From Mixophyes australis (taxonomy: Eukaryota > Chordata > Amphibia > Anura > Limnodynastidae): a stretch of 64,000 bases of DNA. Positions within the stretch are counted from its first letter, which is position 1. Each line of letters begins with the position of its first letter. Under the pieces are notes generated by a model. That model made no database searches. It saw nothing but the letters and a program-made list of their open reading frames with translations, and was not told where the DNA came from. The stretch lies in assembly GCA_036250195.1 (NCBI GenBank), contig JAVHZZ010000001.1:397670117-397734116 (forward strand), in the 5' to 3' direction. This document shows, one piece after another, positions 10,520-21,856 of the stretch. The position numbers and the translations under genes were made by a program.

Positions 10520-12965
10520 TAGAATTCTACATTCTGACAGGAGGGATATGCACTGTGATATGATACCGCCAAATGGCATAAACAGGGCTAAGGCCCTGAT
10601 TCATGACAACTATTTTCTAATATGGGTCAAGTTTAGTGCATTCCAACCATATATAGATAGGGGTACCTGTGTTTTAGAATGGTGGCTCAAGTTATACCCT
10701 GATGTGAAACAGGCAGCATTTCTCCACGAAGGTTTTCGGCATTGCTTCCTATTGGGTCCGTGGTTAACGCCAGGGCCGCTAGGAACCTCAAATCTATATA
10801 AATAAATGATGATGATGATGATGATGAAATCAGCTTATATTTTTCCGGAGATACTTGACGAAAAAATTTGCGGCAAAGTCAGCCTGGGGCGCATGATTGG
10901 CCAATTTAACTCCCCTCCCATTGCGGATTTAGTTATCTCCCCAGTAGGGGTAGTTCCAATAAAGATCCCAGGCAAATTTCGTTAATTCAGCACCTATCTC
11001 CCCCGGTAGGAAATTCGGTTAATGACGCCATAGATCAGGATATCAGTTCTGTAGTATATCAGTCATTTGAGGAAGCCCTACTGCTGGTTAGACATTTTGG
11101 CTCAGACGCCCTTATGGCAAAATTGGATATCGAGTCATTTAAGTACATGGGGTTTCAAATCAAAGACAAGTATTATATAGATAGATGCCTGCCCATGGGA
11201 TGTTCTCCTTCTTGTGCCTATTTTGAATCATTTAGCTCCTTTCTACACTGGGAAATTCAGGCGGGGAGGGGTCAAGAGGGTATTGCGCATTATCTCGATG
11301 ACTTTCTATTTGTAGGGCCGGCCAGTTCCGCATTGTGTGCAGATACGCTGTACTCCGCGCAAGCTCTCTTCTTGGTCATTGGGGTACCAGTACGCGGGCC
11401 CGTCAATGTGTTTATCCTTTCTGGGGATAGAAATAGAAACGGTGGAGGGCTGCTGTCATTTGCCGGCCGATAAAATTTCCAAACTGGAGAGTTTGATATC
11501 CAGTACTCTGGCTTCTCCTTTGCTTAGGTTGAAACAAGTACAAGCTTCGTTTGGATTGTTTAATTTTGCATGCAGGGTTATTCCGATGGGAAGAATTTTT
11601 TGTAGAAAACTTCAGTTAGCCACGGCAGGTAGGAATAGACCCCATGCTTTAATTACACTGAACAATGAGATCAGGCAGGACTTTGTGGTGTGAACATCTT
11701 TTCTTGAGAGGTTTAATGGTGTCAGGATTTTCCTTCCCCTCCTATCTCCACTAGGGATTTAGAGTTGCTTACAGATGCTGCAGGGTCCAGAGGATTCGGA
11801 GCGTACTTTCAGGGTGAGTGGTGTGCATCCCCATGGCCACAGGATTAGATTGATATAGATTTGGTAAAGAATTTACTGGTTTTAGAGTTATTTCCCATCA
11901 TTGTGTCCTTGGAGTTGTGGGCTCCAAAGCTCAGGGGGCACAATGTTTCCTTTTGGTGCGATAATTTGGGAGTGGTTCAGGAAATCAATCATCAGAGTTC
12001 ATCTTCTAGGCCGGCAGTAAATCTGTTGCGGGTCCTGGTGCTTTGTTGCTTGGATTATGACATAAATTTTCGTGCCAAACATGTCCTGGGGATAGAAAAT
12101 TGTATTGCAGACTCCCTTTCCCGTTTTAGGTCATTGGCGCCATTGGCTAATCCCATAGGTATAGCTTGTCCACCTTATATTTGGCAGATGGTCGGACCGG
12201 CATAAGATTCCTGGCTGAAGCTTCTCTAGCCCCTTCCACAACGAAGGCTTACTGGTTGGCTTGGAAGCGGTTGGAGAGTTTTCTTTTATCCTCTAACAGG
12301 CGTTCTCCGGGTGCTGATCACGACATTGATGATTTTATATGGGTGTGCTATCAGGAAGGTCTTAGTAAAACATCTATGACTTCAACATTGGCGAAATTGC
12401 GAGGGCTTCCAGATCCAACAAAGTCTTTCCTTGTTAGGAAAACACTAAAAGGGTGGTCCAGACTTCACCCGATACCTAGGGATAATAGGAGGCCTATAGA
12501 TCTGGCTTTGCTGGCCCATATTATTTCAGTTTTGGTGGATATAGCCGCTGATGTTTTTGAAGTTGCCCTGTTTAGCGCTGCCTTTTCCATGGCCTTTCAT
12601 GGGGCATTGAGAGTCAGTGAGTTGGTTGCGCAGTCAAAGACTCGGTTAGGGGCGGCCATTTTAGCACAAAATGTTATTAGCACAAAATGTTATTTTGCAT
12701 TCCAATAGTATACGATATAAGATTATTCGGTCCAAAACGGATCAATCAGGGGTGGGTCATTGGTTTTCACTTATGAGGCAGTAGGTAGGAGAGCAGTGCA
12801 GTCGGTAAGTTTGCATATGGTGCTTGGGTTATCTCGTCATAGGTCGCTACTTCCCCTTTTGTTCGTGGTGTCATCACATGTTTGGTCCGACTGTGAGGAG
12901 GACCCTTGGCCGGTATGTTAAAGGTTATACTGGTGGTTATAAGGGGGTGTAGTCTTGCCATTGGA
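10520..12965 (+). pseudogene. DIRS-type retroelement: RT, RNase H and tyrosine recombinase
   Basis: The domain order is that of a tyrosine-recombinase retrotransposon. 10690-10794 is a conserved pre-RT segment (LYPDVKQAAFLHEGFRHC). 10835-11300 is RT (VGVVPIKIPGKFR, LMAKLDIESF, MGCSPSCAYFESFSSFL, and the catalytic HYLDDFLFVG at about 11290). 11390-11690 is the RT thumb (FLGIEIE...). 11755-12140 is RNase H (LLTDAAGS, FWCDNLGVVQEIN, ending IADSLSRF). 12200-12700 is the YR recombinase, with the first catalytic arginine in AFHGALRVSEL (about 12593-12625). Frameshifts near 11400, 11695 and 12710 and stops near 11000 inactivate it. A 32-bp LINE-tail insertion sits at 10795-10826 and the hAT-type element at 12974 cuts the right part. 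The distal H-x-x-R and tyrosine motifs were not identified. Confidence 0.85.
10795..10826 (+). mobile_element. 32-bp L2/SINE tail micro-insertion with target duplication
   Basis: Inside the DIRS pre-RT coding sequence, TATATAAATAAATG followed by GAT repeats is inserted. It is identical in kind to the L2/SINE 3' terminus. It is flanked by AAATC at 10790-10794 and 10827-10831. Removing it and one copy of AAATC leaves a continuous DIRS-like reading frame. This is a severely 5'-truncated retroposition. Confidence 0.75.
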
Positions 12966-12973
12966 CATATATT

Positions 12974-14661
12974 CAGGGCTGCCAAGAGGAATTCAGGGCC
13001 CCGGTACAACAAATTCATGGGGCCCCCCTTATAGTTGAGTAAGCCAAAGGCGGCGCAAAATTTTTCAGTGTGTACAGAAAGAGTTCAGTTTTGGCCTGCA
13101 CCCACTGGGCTCACCAAACACTCACCAAATATTGGCATTGTCCCTACTAGAATCACAACATTTCACACACTATGCTGCTCTGTCCTACCTGTTCTTCTCA
13201 CTTTTACCACATGTGGCTGCTGGTTTCTTTAGTTGCGGCTTGTCCGGATCCTGGAATGTTGGAGGACCTATTTGGAAAAAAAATGGCTATATTTAGAAAA
13301 TTACAGCCAGCCCCACCGTTAAATCAATAGCATCCATGATTAATAATTAGGCCTTACTCCAGCCCCAACATTAAAATAGTATTCACATTACCCCGCAAAC
13401 AAAATAGCAACCATTAATTAGCCACCATCTACCTCACACACACTATATTGCCAAAAGCTCTGTGCCATCACACACACATTACTGTGCCCCTTTATCATCA
13501 CCACGCTATGCCCCCTTATGATCACACTGCGCCCTCCATGCTGCCTTTGCCCCTTTCTTCATCCCCCTGTGCCATGCTGCCTTTGCCCCCTCCTTTCTTC
13601 ATCCCCCTGTACCATGCTGTATTTGTCCCTCTTTTCTTTAACCCCCTGTGCCATGCTGCTTTTGTCCCTCCTTTCTTTAACCCCCTGTGCCTCTCTGCAT
13701 TTCTCCTTCCTTTCTTTAACCCCCCATGCCATGCTGTTTTTGTCCCTTTTTTCTTCATCCCCCTGTGCCATGCTGCCTTTGCCCCCTCCTTTCTTCATCC
13801 CCCTGTACCATGCTGTATTTGTCCCTTTTTTCTTTATCCCCATGTGCCATGCTGCCTTTGTCCCCCTTTCTTTAACCCCCTGTGCCTCTCTGCATTTCTA
13901 CTTCCTTTCTTTAACCCCCTGTGCCATGCTGCCTTTGCCCCCCTTTCTTTAACCCCCTGTGCCATGCTGCCTTTGTCCCCCTTTCTTTAACCCCCTGTGC
14001 CATGCTGCCTCTGTCCCCTTTTCTTTAACCCCCTGTGCCATGCTGCCTCTGTCCCCCTTTCTTTAACCTCCTGTGCCATGCTGCCTTTGTCCCCCTTTCT
14101 TTAACCCCCTGTGCCATGCTGCCTCTGTCCCCCTTTCTTTAACCCCCTGTGCCATGCTGCTTTTGTCCCTCTTTTCTTTAACCCCTCTGTGCCATGCTGC
14201 TTTTGTCCCTCTTTTCTTTAACCCCTCTAAGCCATGCTGCCCCCCCCTGTTTTTGAACCCCTCTGTGCCCCCCTTTCTTCCCTTCACTTACCTTTTCTTT
14301 TCTCTACTTTCTTGGTCTTCTCTGCTGCTCTGTGCTCCATTGCTCCAGACTGACTGAATGCTGGGCGTGACATGATGACGTCACACCCGGCATTCAGACA
14401 GTCTGAATGGAGCACAGAGCAGCAGAGAGGAGGGACGCCGGCGCTGCGATCAGGTGAGTATGTTGGTTTTTTTTTTTAACTACCCTGCTCCCCCCACCAA
14501 TGACCTTTCCCCCCCCCCTCCCCCCCCGCCGCCGCCAAAAAAAAAGAAAAAATGTAGTTTATAAGAAAGAAAAAAAAATCGTCGCACAAGGGCCCGGGCT
14601 GGGCCCCCTGACATGCCCGGGCCCGGGTAATTAGTACCCACCCCCCCTCTCGGCAGCCCTG
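12974..14661. mobile_element. Non-autonomous hAT-type element with 8-bp TSD
   Basis: Terminal inverted repeats are CAGGGCTGCCAAGAGG on the left and, inverted, CAGGGCTGCCGAGAGG on the right. The flanks are CATATATT at 12966-12973 and CATATATT at 14662-14669, an exact 8-bp target duplication diagnostic of the hAT superfamily. No transposase is present. The interior holds 'GGGCCC' rich ends, an internal block (13240-13430) shared with the elements at 32-37 kb and 62-64 kb, and a C-rich minisatellite. The element landed in the right part of the DIRS retroelement. Confidence 0.9.
13541..14245. repeat. C/T-rich minisatellite (~34-37 bp unit)
   Basis: About 20 imperfect copies are built on 'CCCCCTGTGCCATGCTGCCTTTGTCCC..TTTCTTTAA'. 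The array lies inside the hAT-type element. Several open frames on both strands run through it because the unit lacks stops in some phases. Their low-complexity composition shows that they are not genes. Confidence 0.9.
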
Positions 14662-14669
14662 CATATATT

Positions 14670-14970
14670 TAGCACTGGCCAATAGATAAGGTATGATCCT
14701 GGGTTGGTGGTACTATGGTCTGACCTTTCCACTGTTATTGGTTTTGTTGTTGCTGACTGCCCTGCTCTTGTCCGCCTTTCAGTTCTCTTAGCTTCCGGCA
14801 TTTAAGTCATTTTATAAATCCCATTTTTATTCCAACATTAATTTGGTGTCCGTGTCTTTAGTGGTTATTTTTGTATGTTAAATTCTGGTATGAGACGAGG
14901 AGAACTTCCCCGCTGTGCATTTTATCCCACTATGCTCTGAAAATAAATCTCATATGGCTCTTGCAACAAA
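14670..14970 (+). other. Possible continuation of the DIRS element after the hAT insertion
   Basis: Joining the flanks across the 8-bp duplication gives one continuous sequence, so this stretch was contiguous with DIRS DNA before the hAT insertion. It contains 'GAGACGAGGAGAACTTCCCCGC' around 14894 and AATAAA at 14941, compatible with a retroelement 3' end. No coding motif was recognised, so the assignment is weak. Confidence 0.35.
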
Positions 14971-15696
14971 TATATGTGCTCTATATAAACACTGCTTTGG
15001 TGTATAATAAGGGCAGATAAAGCATACCTAACCCAGATTAGTAGAATAGTACGAGGGCCATGACCTGACTCTTGTGTAGTTAGCATTCCACTGTAAACAA
15101 GTTTAAGTATCCATGGCAAACTGTCACCATGGAGACTATAAAATATTACTTTGGAACAAAACAAAAGCCATATTACTTTTTTGTATTTTTGATATCTGTA
15201 ATGAAAAGGTTTTCTGCAGGGCCGAGGCAGAGGGAAATAAAATTCTTATTCATTTATAAGAATATATATATATATTTATAAGAATTAATTAAACCTATCC
15301 CTTTTAAGCACTTACATCAGAGCACATCTCAAAAGGTGCTTTTCCCAGGCCTAAGTAAATTGTGTCTCTTATGTATTCACGGATTTGTGATTGCTATAGC
15401 ACCCAGGAAACTATCCCTTATGTTCACACAGTGATAATGTGGAAAATGCATTGTTTTTGTTCTTACAACCCTTTCACATGTGCATAAACTCATGGATTAA
15501 GAAAAATGGCATTCCAGAATAAAAAAATGTGCATAACTCTTTATATATTATATGTACACTATTCATGCTTATTGAATTATTTATAGCTACTGTATATACA
15601 ATAAACTGTATGAATTACATGCAAAACTAAGACTCAAACTTTTATTCCAATGAACACATAGTATTAAATACATTTACATGATTAAATGTAACACTC
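14971..15696. other. AT-rich intergenic sequence
   Basis: No gene or recognisable repeat is seen apart from a short TA repeat near 15265-15280. Confidence 0.6.
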
Positions 15697-15698
15697 TA

Positions 15699-15874
15699 GG
15701 GGCTAGATTTACTAAGCTGCGGGTTTGTAATAGTGGGGATGTTGCCTATAGCAACCAATCAGATTCTAGCTTTCATTTACTTAGTACCTTCTACAAAATG
15801 ATAGCTAGAATCTGATTGGTTGCTATAGGCAACATCCCCACTTTTTCAAACCCGCAGCTTAGTAAAGCTAGCCC
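15699..15874. mobile_element. Foldback MITE, copy 1
   Basis: A 176-bp near-perfect palindrome. The left arm contains GATTTACTAAGCTGCGGGTTTG and 'GATGTTGCCTATAGCAACCAATCAGATTCTAG'; the right arm is the inverted complement. It is flanked by TA on each side (15697-15698, 15875-15876). The same family recurs at 16263, 28509 and 40747. The TA or TWA target and short G-rich ends fit a Tc1/mariner- or Harbinger-mobilised MITE. Confidence 0.85.
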
Positions 15875-16019
15875 TAGATTTCAAGTGAGACCAAACCTTT
15901 AAAAGTCTCAGCCACATGCATGTTGATTTAATAATAAAAATAATTATGACGATTATATGAACACGTGACCCAAGTGGGCAGAGTTATGTCTAAGTCTGTT
16001 GTGACTGCAGCAAGTGTTC

Positions 16020-16250
16020 CTGCAGGATTTGTCTATATCTCCAAATATTTTCCCCCTAGGCACTGATAAACCTGTCAAAATGAAGAGAAGAATCCTCCCC
16101 ATAGCATTATGCTGCCACCACAAGGCTTAACCTTAGGGATAATATTCTTGGGATGATGGGCAGTGTCAGGCTTTCCCACAACATAGATTTGTAGTCAAAT
16201 TTTCCGATCATAGAATATTTCCTCTACGTGTGGGTCTCTCACATGCATAC
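16020..16250 (-). pseudogene. Tc1-like transposase relic
   Basis: On the minus strand, 'CCCAAGAATATTATCCCTAAGGTTAAGCCTTGTGGTGGCAGCATAATGCTATGGGG' (about 16155-16100) matches the nucleotide pattern encoding the HGGGS(I)MLWGCF region of Tc1/mariner transposases. The surrounding sequence is frameshifted and short, so only this catalytic-core neighbourhood is recognisable. The MITE at 16263 lies immediately upstream in transposase orientation. Confidence 0.55.
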
Positions 16251-16262
16251 TGGAAAACTCTA

Positions 16263-16434
16263 GGGGGTATATTTACTAAACTGCAGGTTTGAAAAATAGA
16301 TGTTGCCTATAGCAACCAATCAGATTCTATCTCTCATTTTATAGAAATACTAAATAAATGATAACTTTAATCTGATTGGTTGTTATAGGCAACATCTCCA
16401 CTTTTTCAAACCCACAGTTTAGTAAATATACTCC
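16263..16434. mobile_element. Foldback MITE, copy 2
   Basis: A 172-bp palindromic element of the same family as 15699-15874, with ends GGGGGTATATTTACTAAACTG and its inverted complement. It is flanked by TA at 16261-16262 and 16435-16436. Confidence 0.85.
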
Positions 16435-17297
16435 TAGTTGAGATTTCATGTGAGTTTTCTTTAACATTGGTTTTCTCTTTACCAGAGCACATATTTGTGC
16501 CAATTCTATTGTTGTCCTATGGATAATTGCTCACACCTCTGGAACAGAAAACTATAATTCTGTCAGAATTAGGGCGGCTTTTTTAACTAGTGACTTCAGG
16601 TGCTTAGTTTCAACTATAGCCCGTGCTAGATAAATTCACAGTTATGCTGTTCTGTTTCACTCCAGTCCTTCTACACCCACATCTACATGTTGTCAGAAGT
16701 TGGCAGACATGGCTCAAGGACTCCACTGCATTAATCCTCTCATGTTTGATGAAAACATCGGCAACAACTAGCTTCAGTTCAGGAAAGAATGGCGGCAGTA
16801 GATAAAGCGGACACATTTGTCAATGAGGAAGGGGAAAATAATGACGACCCCCAAAGTGCTTCCAAAAAAGTTTCAGGAGATTTGTTTACTCGTAAAGAAT
16901 GTAGTAATAGACAGACAAATATTTAATACCACAATCCAAAAGTGCGATGAAAATCGTGCAACCATATGTGTCAACACTAAAGATACAAGCAAAAAAATTA
17001 TTTTGGCGTCATCACCAACAAACTAATCAGAGACAGAATTGTTTGTGGTATTCATAATGATGCTGCACGCACACAGTTATTACGAGACAGAAAATAATTT
17101 GATTTCAGAAACTGCCATTCACATCAGAATGCTTAATGAACAAAAAAAAAAGAGAGGAAATTACCAGGCGCTAGTTAAGAAGAATAAGTAGAGTCAAATC
17201 AAATAAATTCTATTATAGCAGGATATAAAGATGTGTGAGATAAACATGCAGCTCTTCACATAAAACAAGTACTGTAACTTGTTATACAAATCAAGAA
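16435..17297. other. Unassigned sequence next to the Tc1-like relic
   Basis: Two short open frames (16623-16805, 16817-17026) have no recognisable motif. The part nearest the relic could be the eroded N-terminal half of the same transposase, but I cannot support this by motif. Confidence 0.4.
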
Positions 17298-17817
17298 TAA
17301 AGGAAAACACAAGTGGCAGCTCTGGTAAATCTATAAAACAACATATTTATTACATATAAAAAAAATAAAATGATAGTGTTTGCGCACAACGGGCCAATAA
17401 ACAGCACCTAAAATCAAGATGACTTCATGGATAGAAAAAAAGCACTATTGTAGCAGCTATAAAGATCCAATGTCCAGTAATGGTATGAAATACAGGAGAG
17501 TGTCCAGCGCAAAACCCCTAGGTAAAAAAATATAGTAAATACATCCACACAATTGCAGCTTTTATGGAAATATATCCAGTGATAGAGAGCTGTATATATG
17601 GAGTTCTAGCACACTATGTTGCCAAAAACGTCTCCTCTTCAGCAAACAAATATCTGTTGTACTTTACGGGGACTAGTGCTTATATTAGGTGCTGATTATT
17701 GGCCCGCTGTGCGTAAACAGAATAATTTTATGTTACTCATTTTTTATATGTAATAAATATGTTGTTTTATAGATTTACCAGTGTGGCCACTTGTTTTTTC
17801 CTTTATGGTTAAAGAAC
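17298..17817. mobile_element. Foldback element with ~120-bp inverted arms
   Basis: Left arm 17298-17425 ('TAAAGGAAAACACAAGTGGC', 'GGTAAATCTATAAAACAACA', 'GCGCACAACGGGCCAATAA') is mirrored by the right arm 17685-17817 ('TTATTGGCCCGCTGTGCG', 'TGTTGTTTTATAGATTTACC', 'GCCACTTGTTTTTTCCTTTA'). The 260-bp centre has no gene. Long arms with no transposase indicate a non-autonomous DNA element. Superfamily is unknown; no target duplication was identified. Confidence 0.7.
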
Positions 17818-18689
17818 AGTCTAAGAAGAGTACAAGGAAATTAAGGAAGGAGGTAGAAGTATGTAGCATACAGCACACAACACCACAATACATGCAGTGC
17901 CATAACTGTGCCGGCCACCACCCACCTGAGCGCCAAAAATTGACTGGCCTTTAATAAACACTGTAACTCCTGTAATAATTGGAACCACTTCACAAAACAC
18001 TGCAGATCCAAATACACAATGGCAACTAGCACACCACATGTAACACTAAGGAAAAGGCAGTCACATAGAGTGAATAACGTGGAGTCAGTATCAGAACCTG
18101 CCAATGCGATAGATTGTGAGAGAGTAGATCTGGTCACTGAAAAGGGTGAAATCTTTACTAGCCTCTGTCTCAAATACAATGGAATCATGCTGAAAATAAA
18201 AGTTGACACTGGTGCCAAGTGCAACGTCATGTCAAAGACTCTCCTGCACAGAACAAACCCACAGGAACTAATTGACCAGACAGATTCAGCAAATCTTGTG
18301 GTGTAAGCAGGTGAAATCATTAAAACTATGGACACGTCCTTACTAGAGTTCGCCAATATAGTTTTACATCATTGATCATGACGTCAGACCACTGGTGGGA
18401 CTACCTTATACGTTAAACTGGGCTTGATATACCTGGGAGCAGAAGTTCATATGGTACAGCCAGAAACTCCAGAACTCAAAGAATTCAAAGATCTGTCAAC
18501 TGTGACGCCATTGGTAAACTCCCTGTCATTTACCAAATGCGTCTGGGTGAGTCAATTGTCCCCACAGTCTGTGCACCCCAACGCATTCCAGTTGCCATGG
18601 AGGACAAAGTGTTTGCTGAACTAGACTGCATGACAAGGCTCGGAATAATTACCCCAATAGAAGAAGCAACACAGTGGGTCTCAGCTATG
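17818..18689 (+). pseudogene. Ty3/Gypsy element, gag zinc knuckle to RT start
   Basis: From about 17895 a cysteine motif (CHNCAGHHPPERQKL) and then NHFTKHC in another frame suggest a broken gag zinc finger. At 18019-18306 a 95-residue frame carries the retropepsin site VDTGAKCNVM. At 18537-18689 the RT N-terminal motif LGIITPIEEATQWVSAM appears. The reading is broken by stops and then physically cut at about 18689, where an L2 LINE begins. The next RT motif (AAVKKDGSVRLCTDP) resumes at 21858. Clade within Ty3/Gypsy is not certain. Confidence 0.82.
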
Positions 18690-18895
18690 TTCCAATACTG
18701 CTTCAAAACTACTCTCTCTAACCTCCTCACTTGACCTGATCTTGTTTTCTCTAGACTATGATCAGTTTCTGATTTCCTAAACATTCCTTTCCCCCCTCGG
18801 ATCATTACCTTATCAGCTGCATGCTCACCCACAGTTCTTTACCCTCCTCAGTGTCAAACTCTTCCAAGCCTCCTCATATCTGCAGGAATATTAAC
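18690..18895 (+). pseudogene. L2-type LINE, 5'-truncated left part (endonuclease end)
   Basis: The frame reading LDLILFSLDYDQFLIS and then SDHYLISCMLTHSS resembles the C-terminal end of an L2/CR1 endonuclease domain (the SDH motif). The left end joins Gypsy RT sequence directly (18689/18690), and the right end is cut by a reverse-oriented LTR. Confidence 0.7.
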
Positions 18896-19628
18896 TCGGC
18901 GACTCACCGCCCCTCTCTCTGACGTCCCAGATGTCTCCACGACGACCTGGACGTCACTTCCGGAAGTTCGGGCCGACCTTTGCCAGGGCAACTGCCGGAC
19001 GGCGAACATAAGTTCTTTGCGCTATGGCAAGCTGAGCAGCCGTGCACATGTGCAGGGCCCCTCACAGCCTGTGGGCTGATTAAGCAGTGCCTATTATTTA
19101 TTAGCCTACACCTTAGTGTAGGTTCAGGGCAAGCTCTGATTAGTTGGTTCAAGGATTTAAGCAGGGAGGGACCTCCCTGCCTCTTATAGTGCTTACTTAC
19201 CAGTTTGCTGACCTGCTCCTGTCTTGTCTGTTGGATCCAGTTCCTGTGGAAACTCTGCTATTGGGTCCTGTTGTGACCTTCTGCCTGTACTTTGGACTTT
19301 GCCTGTTTGCCTGTTACCCTGACCCTTTGGCCTGTACCTTGGACTCCGCTTCTTTGAATGTGACCCTGACCCTTGGCGTGTTTACTGACTATTCTGTTTG
19401 CTTGTAACCCTTGACCTCGGCTATCATCTGACTATCCGCTGCCTTCTATTCAGCCAACTGGCCTGCCGATACGGACCTGTATTACCAACTCACACTATGC
19501 CTGGAGTTAAGTCCTGGGGCATCTGAGTACCGGTGAGCATATAAAGCTCTAAGGAAAAGGCGGCTGCTATAGGTGAAGACCTCCGCCATCTGGTTATGTG
19601 AGTTGGTGATCAGACCGTCAGCCTAACA
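18896..19628 (-). mobile_element. Family-A LTR inserted in the L2, reverse orientation, left end truncated
   Basis: The reverse complement shares blocks with the solo LTRs at 7979 and 39893 (the region around 'AGGCAGGGAGG' and 'GGGTAAG', and the GC-rich end). The right terminus is GCCTAACA at 19621-19628, the inverse of TGTTAGGC. The flank then reads CTCTA. On the left the L2 sequence ends ...AACTC, so CTCTA is probably the target duplication with its left copy and the adjoining LTR terminus partly deleted. No internal genes are present. Confidence 0.75.
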
Positions 19629-21856
19629 CTCTACTGATTTTCAACAGTTTTCCTCCTCTCCCCAACACCCTCTCTCCCCAATTTCTACATTCTCCTCCCT
19701 TGATATGGCAGTTCATCATTTTCACCAAACCCTAGCAACTGCCCTTAATCAAGTGGTTCCAGCGGCTTTTCATACTCCGCGTAGACTTCGTTGTCAACCG
19801 TGGCACACTAAAGTAACACAAAATCTACAAAAGCATTCTCGCAAATCTGTGCGTCACTGACGTAAATTTTGCTCCTCTAATGATTTCAGCACATATTCTG
19901 CGATCTACCACTCCTATCGAAGTGCTCTGGACACTGATAAACAAGCATACTTCCAAGCTTTCATCTATGCTCAGGCTTCTAACCCCAAACGCATTTTTAA
20001 CACATTTAAATCTCTTCTTAATCCTCTCACCACAACCCCTCCAACTACAATCAGTGCCCAGGATCTTGCTTCCTATTTGAAGGACAAGATTGATAAGATC
20101 AGGCTTAAAATGGTATCATCTCCCTCGACTAGCAATCAGCTCTATTCCTTCCTAGCATCCTCTGACACCCTCTCTTCATTTGATCCCACAAATGAAAAGG
20201 AAGTTTCTACTCTCTTCTTATCTTCCTACTCTACCTCTTGTCCTCTTGATCCCATACCCTCACAATTTGGTAGGTCCTTGTCTCATGTGCTTTTTCCACC
20301 TCTAACTAAAGTCTGTAATCTATCTCTCTCTACTGGTATCTTTCCATCACTATTCAAGCACACAGTGATTACTCCTATTTTAAAAAACTAAATTCTGACC
20401 CAAACTCCCTCTCAAATTACCGCCCCATCTCTCCACTACCATACCCTTCCAAACGTCTCGAGAGAATTGCCTACACTCGCCTCACACCTTTCCTTACTGC
20501 AAACAACCTATTGGATCCTCTTCAATCAGACTTTCGCTCTCAACACTCCACAGAGACTGCGCTGACCAAGGTTGTCAAAGATCTGATCACAGCTAAAACT
20601 AAAGGTGATTACTCTCTTCTAAATGTCCAGGATCTCTCTGCTGCATTCAACACTGTTGACCACCCTCTCCTCATACAGATGCTACAATCCCTAGGTCTTC
20701 AAGACACTGTCCTTTTCTGGTTCTCATTCTATCTATCTAATCGCTCTTTCAGTGTTAATATCTCTGGAATAACCTCCCCTTCCGCTTCCTTTATCAGTTG
20801 GAGTACCACAAGGCTCAGTCCTAGGTCCTCTGCTATTCTCTACACCACTTCTCTTGGAAAACTAATAAGCTCCTTTGGATTTCAGTATCATCTCTATGCG
20901 GATGATACACAAATTTATCTCACCTCTCCTGATCTTTCACCATCTGTGTTGTCTCGCGTTACTGACTGTCTTTCTGCCATTTCATCTTGGATGTCCTCTC
21001 GCCAACTCAAACTCAATCTTTTCAAAAACAGAATAGAAGCTTCTTGCCTGACATTTCTATTTCTGTTGACAATATGACCATAAATCCCACCACGCAAGCT
21101 CGCTGCCTAGGTGTAATCCTTGACTCACAGCTATCCTTTGTTCCCCACATCAACTCTATATTTACATCATACTATATACATCTAAAGAACAGTTCCAGAA
21201 TACATACATATCTCACACAAGACACTGCAAAAACTTTAATTTATGCACTCATCATCTCCCGCATCGACTACTGTAATTCCCTCCTTACTGGTCTTCCCAA
21301 AATTAGACTCGAGCCCCTACAATCTATTTTGCACGCAATAGCCAGATTGATTTTCCTTGCAAATCGTTTTACGTCTGCTGAGTCACTCTGTCAGTCTACT
21401 TTTTTCAGGCTGCACCCACTTTATGGAATTCACTCCCTCACATCACAAGACTTTCCTCTAGTCTTCAAACTTTCTAGCATTCTCTGAAAACCCACCTCTT
21501 CAGACAAGCTTATAATATTCCTCTACCACCCTCTTAATCTCCCTGGGTTACCCTATTAACACCCTCTACACAGCTAACACAAGACAATAATCCTCTGCCC
21601 AACATAGTTGTGTGACTGAGCATACAGCCCACTAAATACTTTGTAACCTTTGCATTCTAGCTGGACAAATATTCAATAGGATGTAGCACTTACCCTTGTG
21701 TATCAAACCATTGTCACATAGATTGTAAGATTGCGAGCAGGGCCCTCCTATCTCTCGGTATGTATTACCCAGTATTGTTTTATTACTGTTTGTTCCCAAT
21801 TGTAAAGCGCTACGGAAGCTGCTGGCTCTATATAAATAAATGATGATGATGATGAT
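19629..21856 (+). pseudogene. L2-type LINE: reverse transcriptase and 3' tail
   Basis: Broken frames encode the L2 RT in order: SNYRPISPL (20413), LDPLQSDFR and [10 protein letters not shown] (20511-20570), [14 protein letters not shown] (motif A, 20630-20670), and [12 protein letters not shown] (motif C, catalytic YADD at about 20890). The thumb and C-terminal region follow to 21487. The 3' UTR at 21530-21855 ends in ATAAATGATGATGATG. Frameshifts near 20395, 20790 and 21070 and several stops inactivate it. It sits inside the Gypsy RT coding sequence: the Gypsy codons continue immediately after the GAT tail. The first 250 bases continue the sequence cut by the nested LTR. Confidence 0.88.
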
